The notes under the pieces: model-generated
Database searches by the model: none
Told to the model about the DNA's origin: nothing
The model's input: the letters and a program-made list of their open reading frames with translations, nothing else
Source of the DNA: Sipunculus nudus
Lineage: Eukaryota; Annelida; Sipuncula; Golfingiida; Sipunculidae
DNA: 64,000 nt
Reading direction: 5' to 3'
NCBI GenBank assembly: GCA_026874595.1
Contig: CM049313.1
Coordinates: forward strand, 48,285,659-48,349,658
Translations under genes and position numbers: made by a program
Shown here: piece after piece, positions 35,101 to 48,300 of the stretch
How the letters are laid out: each line of letters begins with the position of its first letter
Position numbering within the stretch: position 1 is the stretch's first letter

Positions 35101-35459
35101 TGTTTATTCAAGACTTGTATCATAATCAAAACAAGAGAGAAGATAAACCAACCAGTCAGAGGTCACTTGAAATCAGGTTCGGCCTTCAGATCCACCTCAC
35201 ATTTCTGGTTACAAACTCGTAATCTGATATCGATTACACGTTATCCCCCAGGGGTAGCCTGAGACTAATTTAAGGTTAAATGCCCTCTTCCCCAATACCC
35301 CTCCCCAGCCCGCTAATCCAGCAAACATGATTATTTAGTGAACTTACAACCCATGATACCTTATAATCCTTTTTTTTTTTTAAGGAGGGGTTTGATATTG
35401 TGATCATCTTTCTCCGTCAAGCTGTCTGTCTGTTTGCCCGAAAAGAAATACTAGTACGT
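35101..35459. other. Non-coding sequence
   Basis: Unique, nothing recognised apart from a short poly(T). Confidence 0.4.
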
Positions 35460-37605
35460 ATGCAAAGTGATATCTAAAACTAGTGGCCCATGGGCCATGA
35501 CGCTAAGCTGAATTCAAGGAATGTTGAACAATGAGCAAAATGACAGAGAGAATGCAAAAAAAAAATCATGGATTTTGTGAAGAATCCTAAGAAATGGATT
35601 TCAGTGGGCTTTTGGACAGATGACAACTTTATTTGAAGGTCTCATAAATAGAAAAAATGTGAAAAAATTGAAAAAAATACAGGTAGTGCCACCAGTCTGC
35701 AGGAACTGAAGAAACACTCCATTATCAAGAAGCATGCAAGGATATGGGTAACAGGGACCTAATTTCAGGTTTCCCAGAAGACGTTTTATGGACCTCCCTT
35801 GATGTCAAGTTAGAAGATTCCAGGTCCAGTGGTTACGATTTGTGCCCTGTTAACAGATGACAGCTTCTTTGAAGGTCCCAAAATAAAGAAAAAAATTCGT
35901 AAAAAATTGTAAAAAATATAGACGGCGGCACCAGTTTGCAGGATCTGATGGAATACTCCATGATTAATGCTCATACAGAGAATCATGGTGATCACCGCAG
36001 TAGTTATTCAGCTACTTGAGCTGTTGTATTAAATATTCGATTATTCTGGGAGGGGGGGGGGGGGGACTAACGAGACCCATAGCTGGAAGGATATGGGTAA
36101 CAGAGATCTAATTTCAGGTTTACACAGGTACTTTTCATGGACTTCCCTTGATGTCGAGTAAGAAGATTCCAGGTCCAGTGGTTAAGATTTGTGCCCTGTT
36201 AACAGATGATAGCTTCTCCAAAGCTCTCAAAAATAAGGATAAAAATTCGTAAAAATTGGAAAAAATATAGGTGGCGACATCAGTTTGAAGGAACTGATGG
36301 AACTCTAGATGATCAATATTCATACAAAGAATCATAGTGATCATTGCATTAGTTATTCAGATACTTAAGCTTTTGTTTTATATTTTAAATTAATCTGTGG
36401 TGTATTTACGAGCCCCATAGCTCGGAGGATATGGGTAACAGAAACCTAATTTCAGATTTCCCTAAAGACTTTTTATGGACCTCCCTTGATGTCAAGTTAG
36501 AAGATTCCAGGTCCAGTGGTTAAGATTTGTGCCCTGTTAACAGATGACAGCTTCTTTGAAGGTTCCAACATAAAGAAAAAAATTCGTAAAATCAGAAAAA
36601 TATAGGTGGCGTCACCAGTTTGCAGGAACTGATGGAATACTCCATGATCAATGTTTATACAGAGAATCATGGTGACCATCGCAGTAGTTATTCAGCTACT
36701 TGAGCTTTTGTATAAAATTTTTGATTACTTTGGGGGGTACGTACGAGACTCATTGATGGGAGGATATGGGTAACAGAGACCTAATTTCAGGTTTACACAG
36801 GGACTTTTCATGGACTTCCCTTTGATGTCAAGTAAGAAGATTCCAGGTCCAGTGGTTACGATTTGTGCCCTGTTAACAGATGATAGCTTCTCTGAAGCTC
36901 TCAAACATAAAGAAAACAAATTCGTAAGAATTGGCAAAAATATAGGTGGCGACACCAGTTTGCAGGAACTGATGGAACTCTAGATGATCAATATTCATGC
37001 AAAGAATCATAGTGATCAATGCATTAGTTGTTCAGATACTTGAGCTTTTGTTTTACATTTTAAATTAATCTGAGGTGTATTTTCGAGCCCCATAGCTCGA
37101 AGGATATGGGTAACAGACACCTAATTTCAGGTTTCCATGAAGACTTTTTATGGACCCCCCTTGGTGTAAAGTAAGAAGATTCCAGGTCCAGTGGTTACGA
37201 TTTGTGCCCTGTTAACAGATGACAGCTTCTTTGAAGGTCCAAAAATAAAGAAAAATCGTAAAAATTTGAAAAAAATATAGATGGCGCAACCAGTTTGCAG
37301 GAACTGATGGAACACACCATGATCAATGTTTATACAGAGAATCATGGTGATCAAAGCAGTAGTTATTCAGCTACTTGAGCATTTGTATCAATTTTTTTTA
37401 TTATTCTTGGGGGTATTACGATGCCCAAAGCTGGGAGGATATGGGTAAAAGAGACCTAATTTCATGTTTCCAAGGAGATTTATCATGGATCTCCTAGGAT
37501 GTCAAGTTGGAAGATTCCAGGTCAAGCGGTTACGATTTGTGCCCTGTTAACGGCCGGACGGAAGACGGACGAAGAGAGATCGCTATAGCTCAGATGACTA
37601 TCAGT
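35460..37605 (-). repeat. Large tandem-cored element, inverted copy (six ~340-bp units)
   Basis: Near the left end is the perfect palindrome GGCCCATGGGCC after ACTAGT (about 35479-35496). Repeated units follow, each with 'ggatatgggtaacagagacc', 'agaagattccaggtccagtg', 'gtgccctgttaacagatgac' and 'ttgcaggaactgatgg'. The right end has 'cggccggacggaagacggac' and 'tatagctcagatgac'. Unit spacing is about 330-345 bp. On the minus strand this matches 8395-9620, 11340-12140 and 34245-35100. Repeated ~60-75-codon minus-strand frames (SSVNRAQI.TTGPGIF) are unit fragments, not genes. Confidence 0.85.
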
Positions 37606-37877
37606 CTAAAACCTTACTCATGGCTCTTTTTATCGACACGACAGGCGTTTCTTATGTGTCCCCTATATCCTGATTAAGATTTGGTCACCCTTAGTTGATT
37701 TTTTAACTGTTTGTGCATTTTCACTTTCAAAATTACCATTACATATGTAACCTTTTTTGGGTAAATGATTCTGATGTTTTCTGTGGCATTAAAACTAAAT
37801 TCACCAGTATTTTGCTTGTTTTTATACAAAACACCCACGCAAATGAAGATAATGATATTGTGTGGTAGACTGTGTGG

Positions 37878-37969
<92 letters not shown>

Positions 37970-38440
37970 ATGCCCTTTACCTGACGGTTTAATAGCTGGG
38001 ACATGACTTAGTGATTACAAATTCAAATTAATATAATGTTCAAATACTGATGCTAACTGCGGAGTTGGAAGCATGGCTTAAGTTAAAACAACTGAAGTTC
38101 AAACAGTGGGAGATTGAAGCATGGCATAAAACAACCAGATCATTTTTAGTATTACAGCTGGCATGATAGACAATAAAAACTTGGTGTGATGTAATAGAAA
38201 TTTATCACAGGCATAATTTTACAAACTTGGTTGCTCATCTCATTGTAATATGAGCAAGTAGACCTACAGGGAAAAAAAACTTATATTCAAGGCATACAGC
38301 GAATTAATGGAAAAGAAATAATTATAAATTATTAATTATTTACTCGTCAATTTGTATTTGAATATCTGAGACGATAACAGTCTTACACTCTGGGCGTAAT
38401 TTATTGGACCATTCTCCGGTCATATATATATACCCTGCCC
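37606..38440. other. Non-coding sequence with the longest (AT)n of the window
   Basis: (GT)n(AT)n at about 37872-37965, roughly 43 AT units. The Tyr-Ile frames on both strands are artefacts. Confidence 0.85.
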
Positions 38441-38930
38441 ATGGTGGATATTTTTCACATCAGGGCTGACAATTGATCAGTTCTGAAAGGAGAGTGGCAT
38501 GCGTGCACAACGACAGAGCAGACGACACCGGCAGTGGGGGACGCGCGGGGACATGTGGCAACCAACAACATAAAATCAGCGTTATTGATCTGGCCAAAAC
38601 ATGACTATCCGATAGGTTAATAAACCCTGACATGCCGCCAACCGCGATGCACGAAAGCTCTAATTGGCAGGAATTAAATGCTTTTCTCACACATTAATTA
38701 AAATAATTGGTGGTTGTGGAACACTTACAATATTGTCACACAGACGCGGTATCCCATACCGGGAAATGAGGACAGCAGACGACAGCCTGCATAGGTTGTC
38801 GTGCAGTGATTTTATTATTTTAATTCCTTAGTCTCTAATGGCGACTGTCCATATGTTACTCCGGGAGAGCTTACGGCAGATATCACGCTATTTCGTTCAT
38901 AGCTGTTTTGTTTGGTTTAAAGGGCCGGAG
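38441..38930. promoter_or_regulatory. Unique GC-richer island, candidate distal regulatory DNA
   Basis: Non-repetitive block with gacgcgcggggac, ctctaattggcagg (TAATTG core) and ttgatctggcc. It lies 12 kb upstream of Bsx. Evidence is composition only. Confidence 0.25.
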
Positions 38931-39094
38931 ACATTAATTTCCGAAATTTTCTATTTAGTAACAACTGACACCTGGGATTTTCCTGAAAATTTCTTCCTCT
39001 GACCTTTCACAGCCACAAAGACACACACATATATAAAATGAATCTAATTATATATTTTACAAAGACTGTAAAATAATATGTAAGTTAAAATAAT

Positions 39095-39268
39095 GCATGC
39101 AAGGTCTTCTCCATGGCTCGGATAGTGGCTTTGGGTATGGTCGCATGCAGGGGTGGAGGAAACCATGAAGAGGATACTGAGAAAATTAACCACCGACCTT
39201 GGACGGGCTAAGTACTAAAAACTCCCATAGCAACGCCGGGGATCGAACCCGGGTCGTCATACAATTTA
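39095..39268 (-). mobile_element. tRNA-derived SINE fragment, second family
   Basis: On the minus strand CGGGTTCGATCCCCGGC is a clear B-box in a T-arm-like stem. No A-box is found at the expected distance upstream, so the head is truncated. The body differs from the 13.5-kb family. Confidence 0.55.
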
Positions 39269-39308
39269 AAAATAAACCGTGCACATGCAGATACGCACCG
39301 AATTCACC

Positions 39309-39309
<1 letters not shown>

Positions 39310-39375
<66 letters not shown>

Positions 39376-39433
39376 TAAAATTAAAGAGTTACGCCTTTCA
39401 GATAGACTATACAATTTATTATAATTATCATCG

Positions 39434-39485
<52 letters not shown>

Positions 39486-39660
39486 TGTCCTATTCGTCTT
39501 GTTTCGGGACGGAAATAGAAGCAAAGCACAGAATAGTTGAATTGTGGTTCTTCACTTGCGATTTTAAAAATGCGTGATCTCTGTAAAAGAAAAAATAAGG
39601 AAAGCTGGTACGGTATACCAATATAGGATGTAAGATGTACCAGTAAGATGTTTTTTTTAT

Positions 39661-39710
<50 letters not shown>
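39310..39710. repeat. Three (AT)n microsatellites
   Basis: Blocks at 39310-39373, 39436-39481 and 39664-39709 separated by unique AT-rich sequence. Confidence 0.96.
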
Positions 39711-39711
<1 letters not shown>

Positions 39712-40807
39712 AACAGATCCGTGAGCATAATGTTTTTTTTTTTCTATAATGTTTTAATGAAAATGAAATGTCTGATTTATTGGCCAAAAGTTTGAGGAGA
39801 ATATTATTTAGTCACAAAATAATTATAACTTTATAAACATGAAGGAATCGTACACAATATGTAGCAGCACGAGTCTTTGACAATGAATAATTCATGCGAA
39901 AAAAATACACAACATATTTCCAGGCACTCACGCCATGCAGTTAAATATATATTGAGGAAGCGAATCTTTTGTATAGAAGGCTCTTCAACTAATATGAAAC
40001 ACTTTAAAAATGGGACTTGTAACTGAATCACTAAAAATGTTTATACATAGCCTCTTTTGGCTTACAGATAGAAAATCCTATATCCATTACATGTTCCGTA
40101 TACGAAATATCGTCTATAGGATGGGTGTTCCTGGGAATTGTTCATATATGATTCCATTCAATCTGATATGGTCTCGTTGAAGAAACAATTGAATTTTGAA
40201 CGGGTTATTTTTCATAAACATGATGAGAAAAAAAGTTAATTATGTAATAATAACTATCATTGGATTAAAACGTTAAGAGGTTTTTTTTTTGTTTTCATCG
40301 TGCTTCCTTTCAGTTTGGACATATACGGCCTTTCAAGGCACGACCCATTGTTATAGAGATAACCAGTAAAAGCAGGGTTTGAGTCGTGATATACATTTCG
40401 TATTTTACTGTGTACATGGATTAGGATCCCAGCGGAGGTTGTGTATACACATACCGCGTTGAAGGTTAGGTTAATTTAATAGCACGTGGTGGTATTATAT
40501 GCATTGTGCATTTCATCCAGAACGGAGACTGGGCGCTGATGTGATTGGCTGGTACAAAGTGTGATGTCAGGCAAAAATTTAGAAATTACTTTAATCTAGC
40601 AATAAATGCTTTTGCTTCCCTAAAAATATGGGGCTGACAAGAGTAAGGAATACAAAGCTTATGGTGAGATCTGGAATTTTTAGTCACAGAGGTCCCCCCC
40701 CCCCCCAGTGTGAGGTCACTGGCGAGTTGACAGTGCTCAAAGATGTGCCATTTTTGTTAAACAAATCACACAAGCTCATGTTTTGTGTGTGGAAAAATAA
40801 TATAAAA
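39711..40807. other. AT-rich non-coding sequence
   Basis: A C-run lies at about 40685-40696. No gene supported. Confidence 0.4.
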
Positions 40808-41632
40808 ACTAGATGTGTCGGAACGACACGAATGCCCCCGCCTGGGGCAAATTAGAAACATTTGTTAAATTTGGAACAAAAATTTAAGTTCAGGAGGTGT
40901 CATATGGTCAAAAGAAGGTCAACAAGGGCAAAATGCAAACTCGAACTGTTACGGGTCATTATCAAGCAACACAACAAAAATCAGGCCAGTATCTGCAGGC
41001 ACTGTGAAAAAAGTCCACACGTGCATTTTCCATAAAAAATTTCTGTCTTTCATGAAATTTTCTATGTTTAGGAGCCGTAAAACAATCAAAAGTAGGTCAA
41101 CCGGGATGAAACGCGAACTCGATCTGTAACTGGTCATTATCTGCTAACACACCAAAATCAGGCCAATATCTGCAGGCATTGCGAAAAAAAAGTCCGTACA
41201 TGTGTATTTGTCATGAAAATTTATATTTTCCATGAAATTTTCTATGTTCAGGAGCCGTAAAATGGTCAAAAGTAGGTCAACTGGGTCGAACGCGAACTCA
41301 ATCTGTAACTGGTCAATATCTGCCCACACACCAAAAATCAGGCCAATATCTGCAGGCACTGCGAAAAAAAAGTCCGTACATATGTATTTGTCATGAAAAT
41401 TTCTATTTTTCATGAAATTTTCTAAGTTAAGGAGCCGTAAAACGTACAAAAGTAGGTCAACTGGGACGAAACGCGAACTCGATCTGTAACTGGTCATTAT
41501 CTGCCCACACTAAAAAAATCAGGCCAATATCTGCAGGCATTGCGAGTCCGTACAACTGTTTTATTTCGGAATGACGGAAGGACGGACATGGTTAAAAGTA
41601 TATGCCCCGGCCACTTTGTGGCGGAGGCATAA
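40808..41632. repeat. Tandem-cored element with hairpin head, copy 1
   Basis: Head: ACTAGAT, hairpin GTGTCG-gaa-CGACAC, then TGCCCCCGCC. Core: four ~180-bp units with 'atctgcaggca', 'aaaagtaggtcaac' and 'cgaactcgatctgtaac'. Tail: acggaaggacgga and GGCGGAGGCATA, the inverted counterpart of the TGCCCCCGCC of the head. Confidence 0.85.
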
Positions 41633-41635
41633 AAA

Positions 41636-43174
41636 ACTAGATGTGTCGGAACGACACGAATGCCCCCGCCTGGGGCAAATTAGAAACATTTGTAAAATTT
41701 TTAAAATTTTTTTAAGTTCAGGAGGTGTCGTATGGTCAAAAGTAGGTCAACAAGGGCAAAATGCAAACTCGATCTGTAACGGGTCATTATCAAGCAACAC
41801 ACCAAAAATCATGCCAGTATATGCAGGCATTGTGAAAAAAAAGTCCATACATGTGCATTTTCCATAAAAATTTCCGTCTTTCATGAAATTTTCTAAGTTT
41901 AGGAGCCGTAAAACAATGAAAAGAAGGTCAACCGGGAAAAAAACGCGAACTTGATCTGTAACTGTCATTATCTGGCCACACATAACAAATCAGGGGGGTA
42001 TCTGCAGGCATTGAGGAAAAAAAGTCAGTACATATGCATTTGTTATGAAAATTTCTATTTTTCATGAAACTTTCTATGTTCAGGAGCAGTCAAATGGTCA
42101 AAAGTAGGTCAACTGGGACAAAACAAGAACTCGATCTGTAACTGGTCAATATCTGCCTACAGACCAAAAATCAGGCCCGTATCTGCAGGCACTACGAAAA
42201 AAAGTCTATGCATGTGCACTTTTTTATGAAATTTTCTATGTTAGAGCACCGTCAAATGGTCAAAAGTAGGTCAACTGGGACAAAACGCGAACTCGATCTG
42301 TAACTGGTCAAGATCTGCCAACACACCAAAAATTAGGCCAATATCTGCAGGCATTGCGAAAAAAAAGTCCGTACATGTGTATTTGTCATGAAATTTCATA
42401 TTTTTCATGAAATTTTCTATGTTCAGAAGCCGTAAAACGGTCAAAAGAAGGTCAACCGGGACGAAACACGAACTCGATCTGTAACTGGTCTATATCTGCC
42501 CACACACCAAAAATCAAGCCAATATCTGCAGGCATTGCGAAAAAAAAGTCCGTACATGTGTATCTGTCATGAATATTTCTATTTTTCATGAAATTTTCTA
42601 AGTTAAGGAGGCGTAAAACGTTCAAAAGTAGGTCAACTGGGAAGAAACGCGAACTCGATCTGTAACTGGTCATTATCTGCCCACACATACAAAAAAAATC
42701 AGGCCAATATCTGCAGGCATTGCGAAAAAAAGTCCGTACATGTGTATTTGTAATGAAATTTCTATTTTTCATGAAATTTTCTAAGTTTAGGAGCCGTAAA
42801 ACGGTCAAAAGTAGGTCAACCGGGACGAAACGTGAATTCGATCTGTAACTGGTCTATATCTGCCCACACACCAAAAATCAGGCCAATATCTGCAGGCATT
42901 GCGAAAAAAGTCCGTACATGTGTATTTGTCATGAAATTTCTATTTTTCATGAAATTTTCTAAGTTTAGGAGCCGTAAAACGGTCAAAAGTAGGTCAACCG
43001 GGACGAAACGTGAACTCGATCTGTAACTGGTCTATATCTGCCAACACACCAAAAATCAGGCCGATATCTGCAGGCATTGCGAAAAAAAGTCCGTACAACT
43101 GTTTGATTTCGGAATGACGGAAGGACGGAAATGGGTAAAACTATATGCCCCGGCCACTTTGTGGCGGGGGCATA
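41636..43174. repeat. Tandem-cored element with hairpin head, copy 2 (head-to-tail with copy 1)
   Basis: Starts with the same ACTAGATGTGTCGGAACGAC head immediately after the tail of copy 1. It has about eight ~180-bp core units and the same tail with GGCGGGGGCATA, a perfect match to the head inverted. Frames of 60-118 codons on either strand are unit fragments. Confidence 0.88.
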
Positions 43175-43928
43175 AAAATTCCTCCAGGAATAGGGTTCAG
43201 TTATGTAAAATATATATTATTTCTTTTTTCTCCATAGGCAAGTGTGTTAAATGATTATGTAATGAGAAATGGAATACGTTTGGTGAACCTAAAGCAAGAC
43301 CATAACTGTTACTTCGCAGAACGACTTTGTGATGCCATCTGGTGGAAGCTTATTGTATTAACCGGGGCTTTGGGGCAGTTGAAATTGGCATCAGCAGAAC
43401 AATAACAAGAAACAGTTATATGTATTTTTATTGCGAATAAAACTCCCTTTTCGAATAAAAAAAATGACTTATTTTGCCAACAGATAAAAATATTAATTTC
43501 TTATAACATCATATAAATAATAAAAGTGAATTACACAAACGTTCATATACAAATTACTATATATGTGTATTTTTGTAAGATGGGGTGAAATATATGACAA
43601 AGTACACATCATATAAAAATCCCATGATGGTTCATTGCAAGCCATCGTCAGCATTAAAATTGCAATAGAAAAATAATGAATGTACACCCTCACAAACATA
43701 AACATTCATGCCTATGGGATAAAGCAATATAAGCCCTCACTGTGATACAAACCCTATGGTATCATAGCTATGACTTCAAAATTATGGTGCACGAATGGAG
43801 CTCTTTCATTGAGATATATTTTAAAACCCAGCTAGGCACCTTTGTGACACAGCCTTTACGCTCATGTTAGCTGACCTCATGCACAAGTTCTTATTTAATA
43901 TCAAAATTTGAAATATGAAAAAAATATT

Positions 43929-43930
<2 letters not shown>
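43175..43930. other. Non-coding sequence
   Basis: Nothing recognised. Confidence 0.4.
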
Positions 43931-43975
<45 letters not shown>

Positions 43976-44001
43976 GCATGAAGCTATTTGTCCTTTATAT
44001 G

Positions 44002-44063
<62 letters not shown>
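43931..44063. repeat. Two (AT)n microsatellites
   Basis: 43931-43970 and 44006-44063, separated by 35 bp. Confidence 0.96.
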
Positions 44064-44066
<3 letters not shown>

Positions 44067-45018
44067 ATAAGTACCCTGGTATATGATGTATTTGATAAAT
44101 CAATACTAAACCAATACAGACATAAATATGCATGATCATGTGACCATGACAGACCTGAGATGTCACTTCCTGTTTTTTTTTTTATTACACTGATGACAAG
44201 CAAGGTTTAAAGACAATGAGCCATTTCTGTCATTTTATATAAATTTATGAATGGACCAAGTAATCTGCATTTTTATATAAGTGTAGAAATATACAGTTCT
44301 TATCAAAGAAGTATAAATATTCTACCAACAAATTTTTTTTGGGTTAAAATACAACGCAAATATTTTAAAGTGCTTAAAAATATATAATTTTCAGAACAAA
44401 TCCTATGACTGTAATGTCATGGTGAAATATGGAGGAATTACTTTACTGGAGACGCCTGCCCTCTGGTGACAGTAATGGGTACAAATGGTCAAACATTGCA
44501 CATTTGGTTTGAGTTACTGTACATACCAGTACATGCCAACATTTGAAATTTTAAAGAGGTAGGCCTGGATCAAAGAGGCCTAAGCCCCCTCATTGACCAT
44601 GTAAGGAGCTGAATAATCGCTTAAATCTAGTTAATAACAAAAGCAGTGTATATATAAATATTATAAATATTATTATATAAATAATTCAGATGTTTGACAA
44701 ATTTTCATTAAACATTTCATAACAAAAACAGGCCAGAAGCTATACCCATTGCTGTCTGATGTATCACAAGATAACAATGAACTTGTAATACTAAACATTC
44801 TGAATTATAGGCAGTTTAAATTGATGCTTCATGGAAGCAGGGAAAGAAAAGCGATTGGGATTACTCCTAGAGGCGTTGTGGTCACCACAAAATCACTTGA
44901 CTAATTATTTTATCAGTAGGGTTGGCATGTATGATACTAGTACAAGTAAATAAAAGTAAAAAAAATATACATTAATGTATAGTACGACATTCCCTTTTAG
45001 GTTTAAACGCAAGTATCA
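44064..45018. other. AT-rich non-coding sequence up to the retrotransposon
   Basis: Nothing recognised. This is the last part of the AT-tract-rich domain; no long (AT)n occurs to its right. Confidence 0.5.
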
Positions 45019-45151
45019 CGCCACCTTACGGCAGTTAGTTAAACTAATGTTCATTGTTACCACGTGCGTTTACGGTCATCTCCGTTCTGTGTCCGCCTTA
45101 CATCCATATAAAGGCTTGATCCGATATAAGGACATTGTTGTTGTTTGTCGT
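45019..45151 (+). repeat. 5' LTR
   Basis: 133 bp, very short for an LTR. A TATA-like TATAAAGG at 45107-45114 would place transcription start near the right end. It is identical to the 3' copy. Confidence 0.88.
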
Positions 45152-45163
45152 GGTGGCAGCAGG
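45151..45163 (+). promoter_or_regulatory. Primer-binding site
   Basis: TGGTGGCAGC directly follows the LTR. Its complement GCTGCCACCA fits the 3' end of a leucine tRNA with CCA, so tRNA-Leu is the likely primer. Confidence 0.55.
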
Positions 45164-45332
45164 ATCTAGCCCACGTCTTCGTCGCAAAGAAGACCCTATA
45201 CAACAGCACTCACACCTTGTAGCCCACAAGTGCCCGGATCCATAGACATTCTGCCTGAACCAGTGACAAGCTGCCAAACGCAGGTATTATCGCCCACTGT
45301 TGTAATTGTACATCTCCTGCTAAAGTAAAAGC

Positions 45333-48300
45333 ATGGCAACTCCCAGAGCGCCGAAACAATGGCAGCTGACCACTCATGAAACTGTGAATTCCTTTGAGAA
45401 CTGGAAACAAAACCTCATTTATATATTGTCCTTAGACAGGAACTTTGCTCCCTTCTTAGGAGATGTTACTTGGCAAAGGAAAACCGCCTCCAACCCAAAC
45501 AGAGGTTTTAGTGATGACGGGCCAAGCGTAGCTGCTGACAGCAGACTTACTGCAGCGCAGAAAACTGCCCATTTAGAACTTATGCTGGGTCAAATCGCTA
45601 ATTACTGCACAGTGATTTCACGAAATTCCATAATAAAAGGATCAACTTCCCTCAAAGGCATTTGGTACCTGATAAGACAGCATTACGGTTTCCAGTCCAC
45701 GGGCTCACACTTTCTGGATCTGGCCAATATCAAACTATCACCTGATGAACGTCCTGAGGACCTATATCAACGTATAATGGCGTTCTTCGAAGACAATCTG
45801 TTAAAGACTGATTGTGGCATCACCCATCACGGAGCAAATGTGTCAGAGGACGAGGATTTAACCCCAACACTCGAGAACACTGTTGTCGTGATATGGCTCC
45901 AGCTCATTCATGTTGGTTTGCCTCGCTTGGTCAAACAAAAATACGGGACTGAGCTCAGGAGTAAGTCACTTGCTTCCATCAAACCGGAAATATCCCAGGC
46001 TTTACCCTCTCTACTAGAAGAGTTAAACACTATTGAGGACACGAGAGCCATGCGCACAGCCACACTAGCTGCCCATACACAGAGATTCGTTCCGACCAAC
46101 AGTTCACGCCCTGTATTCAAAAGACGAAAATCGTGCATACTATGCAAAACAGCTAACCGACCTTACACATCTCACAATCTAAGTGAATGCAAATTCTTGC
46201 CTGACAGTGACAGGCGATATATGGCTAGATCGCGCCTTATTACTGAAGTGGAGGACAGTATTGATTACGAGGAGTGTATCGAAGACCACGGAGGTAGGGA
46301 TGATGTGCCTTGCGCCTTATTCGACACACCCAGTGTCCGTAGATGTAATGTTGAGCAATCCCCCTATCTGAACACATACTATAACAACAAGTTGGTCCAT
46401 CTCACACTTGACACTGGTGCGACTACTAATATGATCAAAGAATCCTCGGCTCATGCCATTGGCTTACCTATAACCCCTGCATCCCAGATGGCCAGACAGG
46501 CAGATGGCGTCACGCCACTGGATATTATAGGTGAGGTTCACTGCGAATTAACCAGAGGGCCATATACATTCCAGCTCGACGCCCTTGTGGTAAAACAACT
46601 AGATGTCGAAATACTAGCTGGCACTCCCTTTCTCACTGACAATGACATAGCCATACGTTCTGCCAAGAAACAAGTTGTCATTCATGGAACTGATGTTGTA
46701 TATTACAAAACCCCACGTAATAGTGATGTTTCAACCAGGCCTGCCCAGATATTCTTGATTCGTGCCCCCCCTAAACAGACTGTAGTTCTTCCGGGTGAAT
46801 ATATTGATTTAGAGGCACCACATGACACTGAACCTGACTCTGTTTGGGCACTTGAACCACGGTTTGACGCACCATGCAACAAACATGTTAGCCCAGACAA
46901 AGCATGGCCTGCTCCTCAAGAAATACAGTCCATTGGCCACACTTTGCGACTCGTAAATACCACAGAAGAGGCTATATTACTTAAACGCAATGAACACTTA
47001 TGCCAGTTACATCATATATCGCAAGTCTCTGAGGATCAAACACTACCTACAGTATGTGACCCCCAGGCCAATAAGGTTGTTATGTCTCGCGAAACAGCCA
47101 GTGGTTCCCATTCCCATCAGGTATCAGTCGATCCGGATCAATGTCTACCCAAAACAATACGCGACATGTTTACTGACCTGAACATGGATTATGACAGTAT
47201 GTTTAAACCCACTATATCTAAGTATAACGGGGTCAGTGGGAAAATTGAGGCAGTTGTCAATATGGGCCCGACCCTCCCCCCACAACGGAAGGGCCGTATA
47301 CCACATTACAACCAGAAGTCAATGATTGAACTCCAACAGAAATTTGATGAGCTTGAATCTGCCGGAGTCTTCGCTAAACCCGAGGAAGTGAACGTCTGTG
47401 TTAAATACCTAAACCTGTCATTTCTGGTAAAAAAACCGAACGGGGGGAGTCGGCTGGTGACCTCATTCGGGGAAGTAGGACAGTACAGTAAACCCCAGCC
47501 CTCCCTCATGCCGAATGTGGACAGCGTCCTCAGAGACATAGGACGGTGGAAATACATCATAGTTACCGACCTTCGCCATGCATTCTACCAAATCCCCCTT
47601 TCCCAGTCTTCGATGAAATATTGTGGTGTAGTCACACCTTTCAAAGGGATACGCGTGTATACCAGGTGTGCCATGGGCATGCCTGGATCTGAAACATGTC
47701 TGGAGGAGCTGATGTGCAGAGTGCTCGGTGATTTCATTCAAGAAGGATGTGTAGCTAAAATAGCTGATGATCTCTTCGTGGGAGGTGACACACCGGAAGA
47801 TCTATTAAATCACTGGGGCCAGGTCCTTGCCTCCCTCAAACGTAACAACATCAGCCTACACGCAGCGAAAACTATCATATGCCCTACAACAACAGTTATT
47901 CTTGGATGGGTTTGGTCCAGTGGTACCCTCAAAGCTAGCCCTCACAGAATCGCCGCACTATCTTCTGTGGAGCCCCCATTGACAATCAAAGGGTTAAGAT
48001 CATATATCGGCGCATACAAAGTGCTCAGTCGGGTGCTGCCCGGGTATGCTGACCTGCTGGACCCCCTCGAAAGGCACACTGCAGGCAAGCCATCTCGTGA
48101 CAAAATTGAATGGACTGATGAGCTATTAACCACATTCACACATTCTCAGTTACGCCTCCGTGACAATAAGGTAATTACTTTGCCGAGACCAGACGACTGT
48201 CTCTGGGTCGTCACTGACGGATCTGTAAAACAATGTGGTATAGGTGCCACACTATATGTACTGCGAGATGATAAACTCCATTTGGCAGGGTTCTTTAATG

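Noticed and set aside
35810-37354. Recurrent minus-strand frames with SSVNRAQI and TTGPGIF as a gene family
   Set aside because: They recur because the ~340-bp repeat unit recurs; lengths vary through stops and indels, with no start or domain logic.
40949-42808. Minus-strand frames of 62-118 codons with LLNLENFM repeats as a tandem-repeat protein
   Set aside because: Translation of ~180-bp core units of a non-autonomous element, broken by frameshifts between units.
18704-44203. Many Tyr-Ile-rich open frames on both strands (for example 18704-18976, 22647-22922, 37765-37992, 43901-44203)
   Set aside because: They are translations of (AT)n microsatellites, open in several frames on both strands at once.
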